A stretch of 64,000 bases of DNA from Sitta carolinensis (taxonomy: Eukaryota > Chordata > Aves > Passeriformes > Sittidae): assembly GCA_032173965.1 (NCBI GenBank), contig JAVUNC010000004.1:62618501-62682500 (forward strand). The letters are read 5' to 3'. Both the position numbers and the translations under genes were made by a program. Shown piece after piece: positions 39,361 to 53,037 of this stretch; the stretch's first letter is position 1, and the number at the start of each line of letters is the position of its first letter. Below the pieces are notes generated by a model. The model was not told where the DNA came from. It worked only from the letters and a program-made list of their open reading frames with translations, and made no database searches.

Positions 39361-41915
39361 ATACATTCATCCATTCCCTTCATCCACACATTTCCACTTG
39401 GGCACCAGCTCTGGTGTTTGTCAGACTCCTATGTAAAGCTGCTCTCTAATGTGGCAAAACCAAATAATCAAAACTTTTTTTTTTTTTTTTCTTGGTTAAT
39501 AAATTGAATTGTCCCAAAAAAAGGGTCTAGTGAATGTCAGAGCCAAATCAGAATCAAGTGAGAAGTCTGAGAGTGGAAGAGATGAGACCTACCCATTCCA
39601 GCACAGATGATTTAAAAGAAGGGGCTGAGTGACTTGAGCAAGGGAGCCTTTTTGGAGGGTCTTTCCAGTGGGTTATGAATTTTTAGAGCAGCTCATCTCA
39701 TGCAATTTTACCTTGAGAACAGCACAAGCAGCGTTCTTCCTCTCAAGGCACACACAGTACTGTCTTCTGTAACTCAAATTTCCCTGCCTTTAACTCCTGC
39801 TTGGAAAAAAACAATTAAAAAATCCTCCTTCCTCATCAATGCCACAGGTTTCTAGCTTCCATGAGGTGAGAAGGATCTCATAGCCAGGCCAGGAAAACTC
39901 ATTCTTGGAACTAATGTCCAGACATAGTTTTGTTGCTTTTGATACTAAAGTTCTCCCAGTTTCAAAAATACATCATGTTTTTAAAAGAATGGATCATCAG
40001 GCCTCACAGGATGTCTAGAAAAATTATACTCTTTCAGGTATGTTTTACCTTTACTCTTGATAAATGCTGAACTTGAAGCTTTCATCTGGAATTATTATCT
40101 AGAACAGTCCTGATCTTGTGGTTATTCCGTTGTCTGTTCAGCTTTTTGCAATCCCAAATCAAAATGGAATATGATTATCTCATCCTACTCTTCCAATACT
40201 TTTACAGAAGTACTGAGGATTCCAGCACTGAAGCATGTGGTTTTGAAGGCATGGTGCAAAGCACAAACAGCAGTAGAAATAATGACAGTCAGAAGTGTTG
40301 TAAGCTGCTCTAACACTATGCCCATTTCTTTATTTTTAAGCTATAATCTGGAGCTTGGCTTATGTCTGCAGGGAAGCTTCGATTTCTGACAGCTTGTAGT
40401 GATGCTGAGAAATACAGTGAAGAAATCCACTCCTCCAGTGGCAAAGTATTCACACATAAAAAAGTGGTATTGAAGCTAATGAAGCTGCTATAGTTTTCAA
40501 CGAGAGGTTACAGCTTGGGGGTCTTGGTCTGCAAGATCTCCTTACATACGCCTCTGGCACCTCCCACAAAGATTTTGCCAGCAGATACCACAGTTCTGTG
40601 CAGCACTGGATCTCATCTGTTAAACAGCCTGGGCTGCAGGAAAGAACTCTGTCCTTTTTGAATGCACCCCAATATCACCTATACAGTATTTTGTCTATGC
40701 ATTTGCAGAGATTGGGAGCTAATAATGCTGTTTCAAATGTTCAAATAACCTGATTTGTTGCCCTTGTTTTTATTCTCTCATTCCCCAAAATAATTCAGTA
40801 ACCAAAGAAGCAAAATTAAAATACTTACAAAGGACAGTTCTTCTCACAGTTGGAACAGATTCTACCTGTGTTAAAACTGAGATGAAATCAATGCTCTGGT
40901 TGCCTAGAGGGGATGTTAAAAATCCTGTCCCTAATTCTAATTCCCTATTCTTATGCAAGCCATCAGAGTACATCTCTGGGGTAAAAGGTAAAGCCATCTA
41001 CTCTTCTCTGGAGGCTTGCTCATTTGGCTTGCTTATTAGCCCTCTTGGGGTGAGCTGACTATAATATCTATCCAACTTTATACCAACTTTATTTAAATCT
41101 GAAATTTTTTCTGTAGTGACGGTCAAGAATAAACACAGAGCCCCAGAAATCTTTGCCCTACATAGATTCTGGAACTTAAAATGTCAGTAAATATCCAGGC
41201 ATGAGGAAATACTCCCTGTAATATTTGCCATAACCAAATTCTTTGAAATACAGGGGAGTGAGAGAATTTCCAGGATTTTCTGGACTTAAGTCATAAATAA
41301 AAGATACTGCATGTATTTGGCAGGAAGCCTCCTTTATGAGGGCAAAATTAATCCCCATACAGAGCATCAACATCAGCCTGAGCAACACTGATGTACCAGT
41401 TAAATCCTATTTCAAGAGTTTTGTTAGAACTTCAGAGGGTTTTGTTTTGGTCTCTTTGAGTTGGAGAGATTTTCATTCTCAGTGATTTCTTTTTTTTTGC
41501 TGAGGTTAATTAGATCCAAGCTCTGGTTTGTTTTGTTTTTCTGAGTTGAAAGGTAATTTTCACTTCTTTTCATCTCATTGTAATGTTAAGGTATTCATCT
41601 GAAATTTGAATTGTAAAGAAAACCATGAAAAATCATGGGACTTGTAACAGTTTTATGTATTTTGGCAATACTGAGAACAGATTACTGCCAATAAACGGTT
41701 TGAGATAAATATGAATTAATTGGAGTCATGTGGGTTTAAGCTGATGTTGGTTGAGGGGGAAAAAAAGGACAAATATTAAACACAATTCAGTCAGATATTT
41801 TTTTATAAAAAGGTGCTTCAAATGTGGAATTTGCCATATGTTCCATGTATGTCAACATGTTTCATCATGATCTACAGCACAAATAGCTAATGATGTGGAC
41901 CAAACAAAGATTCTG
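39361..41915. other. Non-coding stretch, no gene seen
   Basis: A T16 run lies at 39475-39490, immediately beyond the CR1 copy. Otherwise the sequence looks unique, without recognisable exon, RNA gene or transposon. Confidence 0.5.
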
Positions 41916-41975
41916 CATGCTTGAGGAGATCAGTGGCATTGCAGTGAGCAAATTTGCTGAGAATAAAGCAGAAAT
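41916..41975 (+). mobile_element. Possible CR1 scrap
   Basis: TTGAGGAGATCAGTGGCATT followed by GCAGTGAGCAAATTTGCTGA resembles the CR1 ORF2 phrase around 'gatgagatcaagtgcaccctcagcaagtttgctgatgacacc'. Only about 50-60 bp match and neither flank extends the match, so chance cannot be excluded. Confidence 0.25.
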
Positions 41976-42207
41976 TATGTTTATACAGTGTCATTACCTG
42001 AATGGGCTGATTGCTATACTATTCTACTATATTGACAGGTAAAGTCACAATACCTATCACAGAGGTTAGCCTTGTTCAGATGGTTGAGGTCTGAAAGAAT
42101 TGCTGTCTGATAGCTGAGGGTGGCTTCAGTTTTTTGGTCCATACAGGCCTAAAAAAGCCTACATAACCTCCAGCCACTGGACATGCCTCTTACTGATACC
42201 AGCAATA

Positions 42208-42210
<3 letters not shown>

Positions 42211-42251
<41 letters not shown>
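42211..42251 (+). repeat. poly(A) run, 41 nt
   Basis: The longest homopolymer in the window: 41 consecutive A, then TTAAAAAATTATAATT. No AATAAA lies within 100 bp upstream, no matching target-site duplication is visible, and the upstream sequence does not resemble a known retrocopy. It may be a simple-repeat expansion or the tail of an unrecognised retroposon. Confidence 0.93.
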
Positions 42252-42253
<2 letters not shown>

Positions 42254-43365
42254 AAAAAATTATAATTGAATCACAGATGCACAATAAATCTATGGCTGTA
42301 CCAGTTACCTCCCACCAGCTGAGCAGTATTATGAATGGTCAGCTCAAAGTAAGGAGCAAATGAATTTATTACTTCACAGATGAGCAGACTCAGAGCATGA
42401 ACCTAAACTCTACCTATAGTTAGCACAATTAAATTGACACCTGACAAGTGGTTCAGCTACCATAGCAAATTCATATGTGTGACCTTTGATTTTTACTAAT
42501 ACTAGAGGGCTATGATTTTGTCAAAACACACATGATATGTTGGTGTGAGTGGGACCTAGCCTTGAAAGATTTCTTCCCAAAATCAAGGAAAATCTGCTTT
42601 CATCAAGTGGATGCACACTTGGGGTTTGTGAGTAAAATTTCATACTAAGATAAATTTCAGACTTTTCTGAAACTGGAGAAAAGGTCCCTATGAGGGGAAG
42701 AGAGTACTGTTGCTTAAACTTACATCTTTTTTTATTTAAGTCAGGATTGCAACCACTTTGCAATTAAGCCTTCTTACCAAATGAATACCAGATTGCATTT
42801 GCAGGGCTTTATAAACAATGGTTCGTTCACATGCAGAAAGCATGCATTACTAACTCACCTACAGAAGCAGAGTGCATTCCCTAGGACAGTCAAATGAACA
42901 GCTCCCATCAACACAATATTCGTTTTTAAAAGACAGGGAATGCAAGAAAACATTGGTTGGTGATCAAGAGGAAAAACATGTAATAGATATGCTATTGTAT
43001 ATTTCTTCATTGTCTTATTGAATGTTTATTTTTAAATGTGATTGGTGTTGAATCGTCCTGGAACACTTTAACTGAATAAAGCTGCCTGCTCTCCTAACAG
43101 AATTTCTTTTTGACAAGGACAACAATAATTAACAATTAGGACAGGAGATTTGACTTGACAACTTCTTCCCCACAGCAAAATCTATTACTAATAACATTAG
43201 GCAGCAATAATTTACAATCTTTTATTTATACCATAGTGTTCCAGCAGAGAGGACACCATTTCCAACACGAGCATCTTTCAAGTACTAGGAAGCTGAATTT
43301 AAGGCAAAGTTCCAAAATGTTTTCATTCTATGAATGTTTTCCACCCATTTTTGGATAAGGAGGTC

Positions 43366-43417
43366 TGTGGGTGGGTGTGGGTGTAAGAGTGGCTATGAAT
43401 GTGGGTGTGTGTGTAAA
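43366..43417 (+). repeat. (GTGGGT)n/(GT)n G-T-rich tract
   Basis: Two blocks of GTGGGTGGGTGTGGGTGT-type sequence are separated by AAGAGTGGCTATGAA. It is a diverged G/T simple repeat on the plus strand. The G runs are mostly three bases, so weak G-quadruplex potential exists. Confidence 0.75.
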
Positions 43418-44663
43418 GACAATTTAACCTCGTCTTCAAAGGGAGACAATTTAAAAGAAGTCTTCAGTTTTGCGTGCACCAGGTGCATTGCTAGAATATG
43501 ATGGTTGATAGAGTCTCCCTTTTTCTGGGTGTATAGAAGGAAGCCACATAAAAGGTGGTGAGCTAGTTAAGCTACACTGCTTAGAGTTTATAGTTCAAAC
43601 TGCCTACCCTGTTTAAAGACCCGCTGTCATTTTCTTTGTGAAATTCTGGAAAGTGTATGCTAGGTTGAATTAATCAACATTGACTTTAACACTGCATAAT
43701 GACAAAGCCATGATGTCTTTAAAAGCCAGAGTGATTGTAAATGTAATAATGGCTCAGAAAAAGAATTCTGCACCATGGACTAGTAATTTGTGATACCACA
43801 CAATAGCAGTGGAGCTACAATTGAAGATGAGGCGAACAGTTTTAAAGAAAGAAAAGGATAAATCTGTAAAACCATCTAACTCTCCAAAGCTAATTCTAAA
43901 TCCCACTCAGCTGCTGCTTAACCTCGGAGATGCTTCATCCTGGAGACGTGCTTTGCCGAGGTATCTAAACTAGCTCCTAATACCTAGGTGATTAAGGAGT
44001 TGCCTCAGGAGGGAGCAATGAGGCCATAAGCCTCATCAGGGGAGGTGTCCTGCTGGTGCCTGGTGCTGATGACAGTATTCTGAGAGGGGAAAGAGATTGA
44101 CTCCAGCCTTCTTAAGGAAGAAACAAAGGCAAACCTGGATATCCTGTCTCCTAGGGAAGTGTTGTACTCACTGGAGCATTAGACAAAGACAAAACCTGTC
44201 CCACTCCCTACATTACATCAGTTTGGGCACAGAGCTCTAAGCAAACCCATTTGGAAGAGCTAATCACTGCTTTCTCCAAAGGTGCAGCAGGGAGTGTAGC
44301 ACTCTCCTAAGCTTTTCCTTAGAGCTGTATTTAACAGGTCAAACCTTTAGCCTGTTTGAACTCTGCCCACCACCCCAGTCTATAGGGGCCAAGTCACTCA
44401 TGGCATGAAGACACAACCTGGGCTGTAGCATCACAATGAGGTCACAGTGCCTTTCAGATGATGCCTAAGTCATTTTGTGAATCTAACTTGAAGTCCACGA
44501 ATTGGCAGAGGAGGAATGTGATGTAGAAATTAAATAAAAAGGTGCTGTAAAACAGGAAAGGGAAACTGGGAAAGAGAAAGGCTGTATCAAGTTCATTTCC
44601 CCATTTTAAAATTATAGTTTGGACATGACTTCTGTGGCATGGAAGCATTTACAGGCAGATAAG

Positions 44664-44695
44664 TTTGTTTTGTTTTGTTTGGTTTTTTTTTTTTT
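44664..44695. repeat. (TTTTG)n followed by poly(T)
   Basis: Three TTTTG-type units, GG, then T13. This is the reverse-complement type of the CAAAA tract at 24201. Confidence 0.85.
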
Positions 44696-45157
44696 CTGTG
44701 CTTTCTTAGTTTAAAATTGGTACAATTGGAAAAAAAGGACAAATCACAGTGACAAGCTGAAGACAAAAAAACATAACTCTTCATTTTGAATAGACAAAAA
44801 TGAGTAAGAGGTAGGTGTAATTTTAAATAAAGGAGCATAGAACAAGCAATGTGCAAGCAGAACACTCAGGTTTGCAAAACTCAAAGTATTAACAAAGAAC
44901 AGCAAAAGGTTTAGCCATAGAAAAACACAGTTCTGGGACAATTGATCTTATACTTTTCACAGTCAGCTGCACTTTAAAATTCTCTATTTCAGTGAAATCT
45001 CTCCCAGCCTCCTCTTTCAGTAGGAAAGTGGCTTCTCAACATGCTGCCACACAGCTTCTTAAAGTATTTAAAATACATCTCATTATGAGCTTGTCCTTAG
45101 TACATGGTCTGTTGGACAGATATTGCACACCAGTCTGCATCTTCCCCTTGGGTGGTG

Positions 45158-45242
45158 GTATGGGACCTTGGGTAAGCCACTTCCTTTCTTTGTCTGTCAT
45201 CTATAAAATGAAGATTATGACAGTCTTCTTGTTGAATAGACA
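45158..45242 (+). mobile_element. MIR-type SINE fragment
   Basis: GGGACCTTGGGTAAGCCACTTCC, split here as GGGACCTTGGGTAAGCCACT plus TCC, is followed by TTTCTTTGTCTGTC and ATCTATAAAATGAAGATTATGACAG. This is the diagnostic order of MIR-family SINEs in amniotes ('tgaccttgggcaagtcactt', 'cctcagtttcctc', 'atctgtaaaatggggataat'). The tRNA-derived head is not recognisable. It is very old and presumably inactive. Confidence 0.75.
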
Positions 45243-46133
45243 AGGCAATAGTAGCAATGTTATTACTCAAACTAATTATCACAGTGATTTCTTGACATAC
45301 TGTTTGCTTTCTGAACCTTCCTTCAAATATTTAAACTCCTCTGGGTTGCTCAGTTTGAAATCTTAAATAAACCATAGGAATAAATCTACTTGCACATACA
45401 CTGTTAGAAGGCTATTCCAATTATCCTGAACTTTTATTATTCCACCTCAAGGAGTGGCACCATTTCCTGCATAGGTGCCTGGAAGTGATGGACTTTGTTC
45501 AGAGGGCACACAGTCTTAACCTGGTTTTCTAGTCCAATGAGATGATAGACAACAAGATAATGGAAATGGTTACAGAGGTGGTTGTATATGAGCATCCATA
45601 ACTAAGGGGAATGTATCACTTTGTCTCTTCTGGTATCATTAACTCAGAACAGCATTTTGCAAAGGTAGGCCTAAGCACATGATATTGTTTACCAGAGGAA
45701 GCTCAAAGCTTGTTAACCAAAATCTGGAGAAGTATGAAAAAACCCCTATTAGATACTGACACACCAGCAACAGACTGGGGTAAATCATGTTTGTGATAGG
45801 TTCCTTAGAGCTGAGGATGACAGTGCCATAGGGGCAGAGAGTGAGCTGTTGTCATGTAAGCTATTTAGCTGAGCTAAACTGCAGAGCAGGACACAGGCTC
45901 AGATGAATCAGGGCACTGAAAAGTGCAAAGACTCTTCTTATGAAATGGGAATATGCACCACACAAGCCAATGCTGGTAGGGGGTCTCTCTCTGGGGACAA
46001 GGCTTGAACTAGATAGATTAAATCAACTAAAAAGCTATGACTACAATTTACATTCTCTGTTTTGTATTGCACCGTGGTACTAGTAACAATAGCACACAGA
46101 GACTTTACACAAAAACAATCCTTTCTTTTGCAG

Positions 46134-46291
46134 AGGCTTGTCTACACTGGGAAATTCAGTAGTATCTTTATATCAGAATAACTCCCCATGTGGACACTCT
46201 TCCTTCAGAATAATTCCAGGATAATTACAATTATGCTGTATAATTATGCTGCATAATTATAAGAGTGAATTTCTTGGTGTAAACAAGCCCT
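46134..46291. mobile_element. MITE-like DNA transposon with terminal inverted repeats
   Basis: The left end AGGCTTGTCTACACTGGGAAATT (46134-46156), quoted as AGGCTTGTCTACACTGGG plus AAATT, is the reverse complement of 46268-46291 over 23 aligned positions, with one gap and four mismatches, all transitions. The element is about 158 bp and AT-rich, and it has no open frame. It also repeats the phrases CAGAATAA and ATAATTATGCTG internally. The AGGGCTTGT..ACAC ends resemble those of Harbinger-type non-autonomous elements of crocodiles and turtles (the 'Chompy' group), but that is from memory. No target-site duplication is evident. Confidence 0.7.
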
Positions 46292-49200
46292 TACTTTTTA
46301 GCTGAATCTACTTGAACCTTCAGAATTATGATGCTGTCTTTGCTGTTTACAGCCTTCTCAGACTTGTCAGTTTTATGCTATGCATTCCCAACCCACTGCT
46401 GTTTATCCAAAGTAAACATATTTGATTGGTCTAATTTGTTTCCAGATCAGTCCCTCATACCCTTATCTGACATACAGAGCATCACAGTATTTGGTAGGTC
46501 TCTCAACTTCAGAAGCAGGACTTCGAAACATAGGACATGTGTCCAATGCCTTTAAGTGGCTGTAAATCTGATTTGTAGGACCTATAGAAGGAATTTCCTT
46601 CTTATTGTTGAAGAAGAAGAACTCCAACTTGCAAAAACAAGTGGCAGATAAATTCTCCCTATAATTTCTCAAGGGTCTAACCATCCTCTTCACTCACCCA
46701 GCTCTGCTGTAGTTAGGTGAGGAAACAGAGGCTACATCAAATGAGGTCTTTTAACCTCATGAGCTCCACTAGAAGATAAAGGCATCCATCACTGCTCCAC
46801 ATTAGCATTCTTGTCCTCATCAGCAAACATCAGCTGCAGTGGAAGAGAAAGATGGGTAATGTGGCTTGAGTGGCAGAGCACAGTCACCAGCATTTTTGGT
46901 CTTGTTTTCTTAGCAGTCTGAGAAGCAAGGCATACTGTAGCCAGGTCACCAGTCCAGCATTTAGGGAAAGCTTCTCTACCACCCTGTTTGGAATTGTGGC
47001 ATGACACTGAAGAACTCTTCACTGATATTAGCTGTTGCCTCTAAACAGCTTGCAAATTATTTACTGTACAGGATATTCATACCAAATTTACCTCCTGCTC
47101 CCAAAACAGATGGTCAATGGTATCTCTAATACCAATAGCACTGATGTTAATAATACCAAACAGAGCTACTAAAGTTATTTGTCTTTTGCTTGGCCTTGGC
47201 ATTTTAAAGCATTTCTGGAGCACTTCTCATGGTGCCTGGCAGTCCAGCAGCTGCAGGGATGGCACGTGCACAAGCAGGGTTCCCCCTGAGCTCGAGTGCA
47301 ACAGGCTGGTAAATGCACATCAAAGCTACTGGAGTAGCTACTGGAGTTGAAGGCAAGAAGTATAGAAAATTATTCAGCTTGGCTAATGGCAGAAGTTTAG
47401 GACCTTAATAAGTGATAAGGAGTAGACCATAAAATTATTTGTATTTCAACTTCAAACTCTTTCTTAGTTTCGTTTTGCATTCACAAATGTACTGCTGAAT
47501 TACATTTTTTTCTCCCCTCCAGCCACTTTGTTTTCCATCCAAGTAGAGGAAAACTTATTTCTTCACCTTGATTACAAGGAGCATACTAAAGTTGCTTTTT
47601 GCCGGTGCAGTTAGAGGTTGAACTTTGTCAGTTGGGAAAGATCATGATAGGGCAAATCACAACGGAGTTCTGCTGTGTCCCTAATTAGCTGAGCTACCCA
47701 AATAATGTAGAAGGTCATCAGAAGCCATTTTCACTCTGTTTCTCAGATAGGCAGAGAGGCTGTGTTCATCTGAGTACTCTGATCCCATTTTAAAGAAAAC
47801 AGAAGGAAAGGAAGATTTTTATCCATTCTGATAATTTATCACATGCAGCAGTGCAGCTGTTTATATCAGAAGGCGAAAGTGGAAGAAAGGCCTTTGTTTC
47901 TCTTTAGCAAATTTTCCATGACACTCAGGAGAAGAGAACTATTTTATTCTGTAGGGTGCAACCCTCACATGGGAACACAACAGCAATAAAAAAAAAAGGT
48001 TAGCTGATTATTTGGCAGCAGGTTAGTATTCTTGATTCAGTTATTTAACTTTAGCATTCCTCTAGGTTTTTCCAGTTGCAGGAATAAAACTTGGAAATTA
48101 TAGAAACTCCTATTCTTCCTTTGTTCAAGTGTGAGCACAGGTCCTATAGACATTTTATAGTTTCAAGCATTTGAATTACATGCAAAAAAATTGTATTCAA
48201 ATGCCAACTCTTGGAATTCACACGGATGTAAAGACCATTTATATTACTATTGCTTAACTGAGCTATCACTGTGCTTGGAGCTGTACAGTAGAAAAAGGGT
48301 AACACTGGATCAAAGACAGGGTGGGTAGACCATTCTCTGGTTCACAGGGTGCTTGGGCTGGTTCTGTCCCTCCGATGGGGTTGCAGAGCAATCGCTGCAG
48401 GCACAACATAGGGCACAGGCAGAGTTCACACAAAGGAACAAGAGCAAGATGGCTTTTTAGACATAGTAAAACAGAACAGAAAGAAATAGGGGGGAAAAAA
48501 AACTCTGTTTCCACCGAACATGATTGTAGATTTCAATTGGTGAGAATATAGTTCAGAAAAAAACACACGTATCTTTTATATAAAAAAATACTGGAATTCT
48601 TCGAAGGTTCAGGTTAGGATGATGCAAAAAGGGTAATCAGAAACACATTTTTGCCTTAACAAATATCCATGTACCATGTTCAGAGGAGTTCACTAAGAAC
48701 TTCACTTCTAATTAGACTCCAAAAAGGAGCTTTGTTCAATTAGTCTCAAGGGTCTGCTAACACAAAAGTCCACTAATATTAGGAAAATTATATCTATGAA
48801 AAGCTACTTGTGATCACGTCACCAACTTCTTCATGAACTGAATTGTGTTGGGGAAATAAGATAATAAAAACTTGCCAAGTGGGACTAAATAATTAAATTT
48901 TAAATAAACTATAATTTTCAGTTGTGTTGTAACTCTAATAGTTGAAGGAAAACATTGAGAAGCAGGAAAGCACATGTTAATATAGGAATTTAAGGATAAT
49001 AGCAGAAAGCACTAATACTGATTAGGATGATTATGATGATTATAACTTCCAGTATGTAACATCATAATGAAAATGATCCAGCCTAGTATGCTCTCAGAAG
49101 TTGTACATTTAGTTAGGCACTAGGAAAAATCTTTTCATGCACGGATGGTTTATGCAGTTATGGTAGAACTTATAAAGAAATAAGGAAAAGAGTAAAGTAA

Positions 49201-49688
49201 GATGATGGGAATAATGATGCTTTATGCAGAGAAAAGGTTTCCTCATTCAAAAAGATCCTCCTACCCCACCAAACAGGAACTCAGTAAAATATATATTGAG
49301 GGGAGAGGAAAATATATTGATATAAATCATCCAGAGGTAACACTAGGAAGCATGGTGACTTCAGTTGCAGTCAATATTGAGATTTATCGATCTGAGAGAT
49401 AAATATTGACCAAGGTGATGCCAAAGTCAATATTTAACTTCAGGGACCATAAATCTTAATAGCAATTGTAAAGAGTAGTCAGTATCATCTATGTTTGATA
49501 TATATTTTATTGCTTTTTACAAGGATATAAAAGGTTTCTTAAAAGAGAAGCTGTTTCATTCATTTAAAAGTCTTTGCCTTGCCAGAGCTATCCAAATGTA
49601 TATGTTTGTCTTTTCAAAGATAATCTAATGATTGGTGTGACTTCAAAATTTTGAAAATCATTTGCATGATGAATAAATAACATATTAT

Positions 49689-49740
49689 TAAAAAACAAAA
49701 ACAAACAAAAAAAAAAACCAAAAAAAAAAACCAACCCCAA
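49689..49740 (+). repeat. A-rich simple repeat with CAAA and CC interruptions
   Basis: A-runs broken by single C or CC, ending CCAACCCCAA. It is similar in type to the 24201 tract. Confidence 0.85.
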
Positions 49741-52700
49741 ACAGTTGGCGGCAGCATTTTTTGAGATTTAAGTTACTTGTAAAATGCATGCAACATCTTG
49801 TTAAATAAAACTATTTAACAACTTAGGGGAAAATCAGCTATAAATTATGTAAGCTATCTGCAGTTCTCCTGAGGTTTCTTAAATTTTTACTGCTGCACCT
49901 CAACACATCAACTGGATCCATAAAATGCTCATGTACATAACACTTCCTATTATATTTACATATTATTATAGTATACAAACTACTATGCTTTTTGTATATT
50001 GTATTTTTCTGATTTTGTTATTAAAATTTCTGTCAGATCTGCTGCTAATATGTGATGCATTCTTTAACCCAGTGTCTGGGGTTCACAGTACTAAATGGAA
50101 AGATCTTTTTCTCATTTGCTGTCTCCTTCCTCTTTGCTTATGTTAGAGAGATGCCACTGACAATCATAGCGAATGTAAATGCAAGTTTATTAAAAATACC
50201 CATGAGGTAGCAAATGATAATTTAGCCAACAATCTCGGAACAGCCCTAACCATCCCAGTGCTCTCCCTAATGTTCAGAGGAGATTTCTCTTATCACATCA
50301 GAAAACACTGCTTTTTAAAAGCCGCTGCATATTTGACATTCACTTTTCTGACACATGAAAAAACACATTTATAATAAAAGATTACTTGGACACTACTGCA
50401 GTGAGTGAGTCCAACTCTTCCTGAAAACCAAGGGGTTTAGACCAGCTTTTTATGATCTAACACAGCACAAGGGAATGTTTAGACACAATTTTATGTAATA
50501 AAGCTTTAATTCTATGAAAAGAAGTCTTTATGACATTAAAGAGCAAGGCAGTTAACCTCAAATGGTTTATTCATGTCAGCACAGTCCAAAGATGTAATTA
50601 GTTGTAATGTCCTTACACTCAAAGTCAGGGGTTTAGAGAGGGAAGAGACACCAATGGCATTGCCCAGCTCCTGCTACTCACTCCCCAGGGGGCTGGGCTG
50701 TCTAATTTTACATCTTGGAGTCCTAACAGATGATGGCCTTCCTTTCAAAAAGTGTCATTACATTACCAGGACAACTTACAGGAGACGTCATGCCTGAGAA
50801 ACAGTGAACCTACACTGGTATATCTAAACCAAAGCGGTTTATCTAAGCAGTGCGGCACGTTAGACACTCGTTAGCAGGCACTTGTCAGAGGTAATAGATA
50901 TTTGGCAGTTTTAGTCCGATCACTTTCATGACTCATTAAAGTTTTGACTGTCAAAAGAAAACAGAGTTGTCTGGAAAGGGGATTCCCTTTTCAGGCTGTT
51001 TCTCATGACTTTCCCGGTCTTCAGAACTCTGCTATTAAGAGATTGACTTTTATTGATATAATTTCTCTTGTTTTAGGAGGTGGCAAGACTAGAAAATATG
51101 GTAATGAGCTAACACAGTAAAAACCCATACCCACTTCCCCCATTACTAGTGCTAGCAACTGAGCAAACTGGTACAGGAAGCACTCACAAAGTTTACACTT
51201 GCCTGAGGGAGTATCTTCCAAACCCTTTTATAAGGGCAAGTCAAGTATTTTGCTCATTTTAAGTATCTGCAATTGTGCTGTGGTGATAATACTGGGAAAG
51301 AATGCAGTTTACAAAAGAGATGACTCTAGACATGATAACACTCTGAGATAACGTTTAAAGAGAAGTAAACTGGGGGGAGGGGGTCCTTTATCTGTTACAT
51401 CACAGCAATCTGTCTTATGAAATGTTCTGTAGGTAGCTGTATTTGCAAACTGCAGTTTGTGGTGACTCCGGTGACAAAGGGAGGGAGAATCATCCCAGTG
51501 TGGGGGGGAAAAAAAAAAAATCACTCCACAGTTTGTGTTTCCACTATGTGTAGTCATCATCTGGCATTTGGCTTGGGTGCAATAACTTGGTGTTTCTTTG
51601 TTCCCCCATACGGGATGAAGGCTCTAATCAGTTTTGTCAGAACGTTTGCTCAGTTAATCTCCTAGCAATGTGTGATGAATAATCTGCCTATTGACTGTCT
51701 CAGCAGTTGGTGGGTTCTCCACCCTCACCCCATGGTGAGACACATCTCGTTTCTGCTGGCTGCTCATTTTCCTTTAAAAGAGGAGCACTGTCTCTCTTCC
51801 CAGCCCCCAGTAGGCACATCCCAGCCTTCCCACCCCTTTTAGCCTCACAGCCCTCTTCTCCCCTTCCCCTCTGGAATCTGGAAAATGCTGCCCGCCCACT
51901 CTGGGTTTTGTCCTTGGATAGCTACCTTCCTGCCAGTCACCTTGAGCTCTCACACCACAGTGTTCCCTCTCTGCTGAGCTTAGGATCTTTATTTTCATAC
52001 CAAGAAAAACAGATTTAGGGTGAACAGGAAAGTTTTGGCAACAACTGTCATCACATTATCAACACAGTGTTAGTGATGAATAGCTCTGGAGGAAAGAAAA
52101 TACCACAGAAAGCTTTACTTCACTGGGACAAAAATACAAGGGAAGATCTGAGAGCTTCCTTCATCATTGACTCAGAAGAAGGAAAATAAGGAAAAAACTC
52201 TAATCAAAATATCAAATCTCAATTGCCTGCAACTGTGAATTGACTTGACAAGAAAAATCCAGGCCTCTTTTCTGCATGTGATTGCACAAAACTGTGGGGT
52301 CTGCCTGTGCCATCCCCTTGCAGAGCAGAGAACTGAAAGGGAAGTTTTATGCAGCAGCCATGATTTTAACATGGTTGGTTAAAAAAAGGCATAACAGAAC
52401 ATCTATGTAAGGTGATAAAGGGTTTCAGCTCCTGTGTCAGGGCAATATTTCTGTAAGTTCCTAAATTAGGTCAGAAATAAAACCCATTCCACAAAAAGCA
52501 GTGTAGGTTTTTGGGACAGCAGTATACTTTTGGTTATAAAAGCTGACTGAGGTACATTGTGCATTAGGAAGAATACAGAAAACAATACATAGAACATGGA
52601 ATTGAGGAAAAACAAATTAAAAGCTTCATGACTGCCAGCTGTGGGGTCTTTTCAGATTTGAAATTCTTTTCAGAATCTGAAATTCTCAACTGCACTATCT

Positions 52701-52984
52701 TTGAATAAGCAGAGATATACTGTTAATGTAATATCACACTTGTTATAGAACTTCCTTCATGGACAGGTAAATCTGCCTAAGATCAAGCTCCAACTATGAC
52801 AGCCAGATTTCACCAGAGTGACACACATGAATGCAGCATTCTTATAATTGTTACACAATTTGGATTCAGTGTTTCTCCTTTTAAGGATGTTCTATTTTTC
52901 AAATTGATCATTCCCACCTAAATAAAAGTTGTTACAGCTCCTCTTTGTATGCTTCTGGTTTATTGTCTGCATTGTCCCACAGTG

Positions 52985-53037
52985 ACACAGACAGATAGAT
53001 ATACAAACAGGCGACATAGATATAGATGTATAGATAC
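52985..53037. repeat. Degenerate (GATA)n/(GACA)n repeat
   Basis: ACAGACAGATAGATATA and ATAGATATAGATGTATAGATA are separated by a short non-repetitive stretch. It is an old, diverged tetranucleotide repeat. Confidence 0.65.

Larger units (their letters stand above)
42280..45157. other. Non-coding stretch, no gene seen
   Basis: A GC-richer patch at about 43.9-44.45 kb carries phrases such as CCTAATACCTAGG and ATGCCTAAGTCATTTTG that faintly recall the repeat at 18.13 kb, but too weakly to assign. Simple repeats at 43366 and 44664 are listed separately. Confidence 0.45.
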
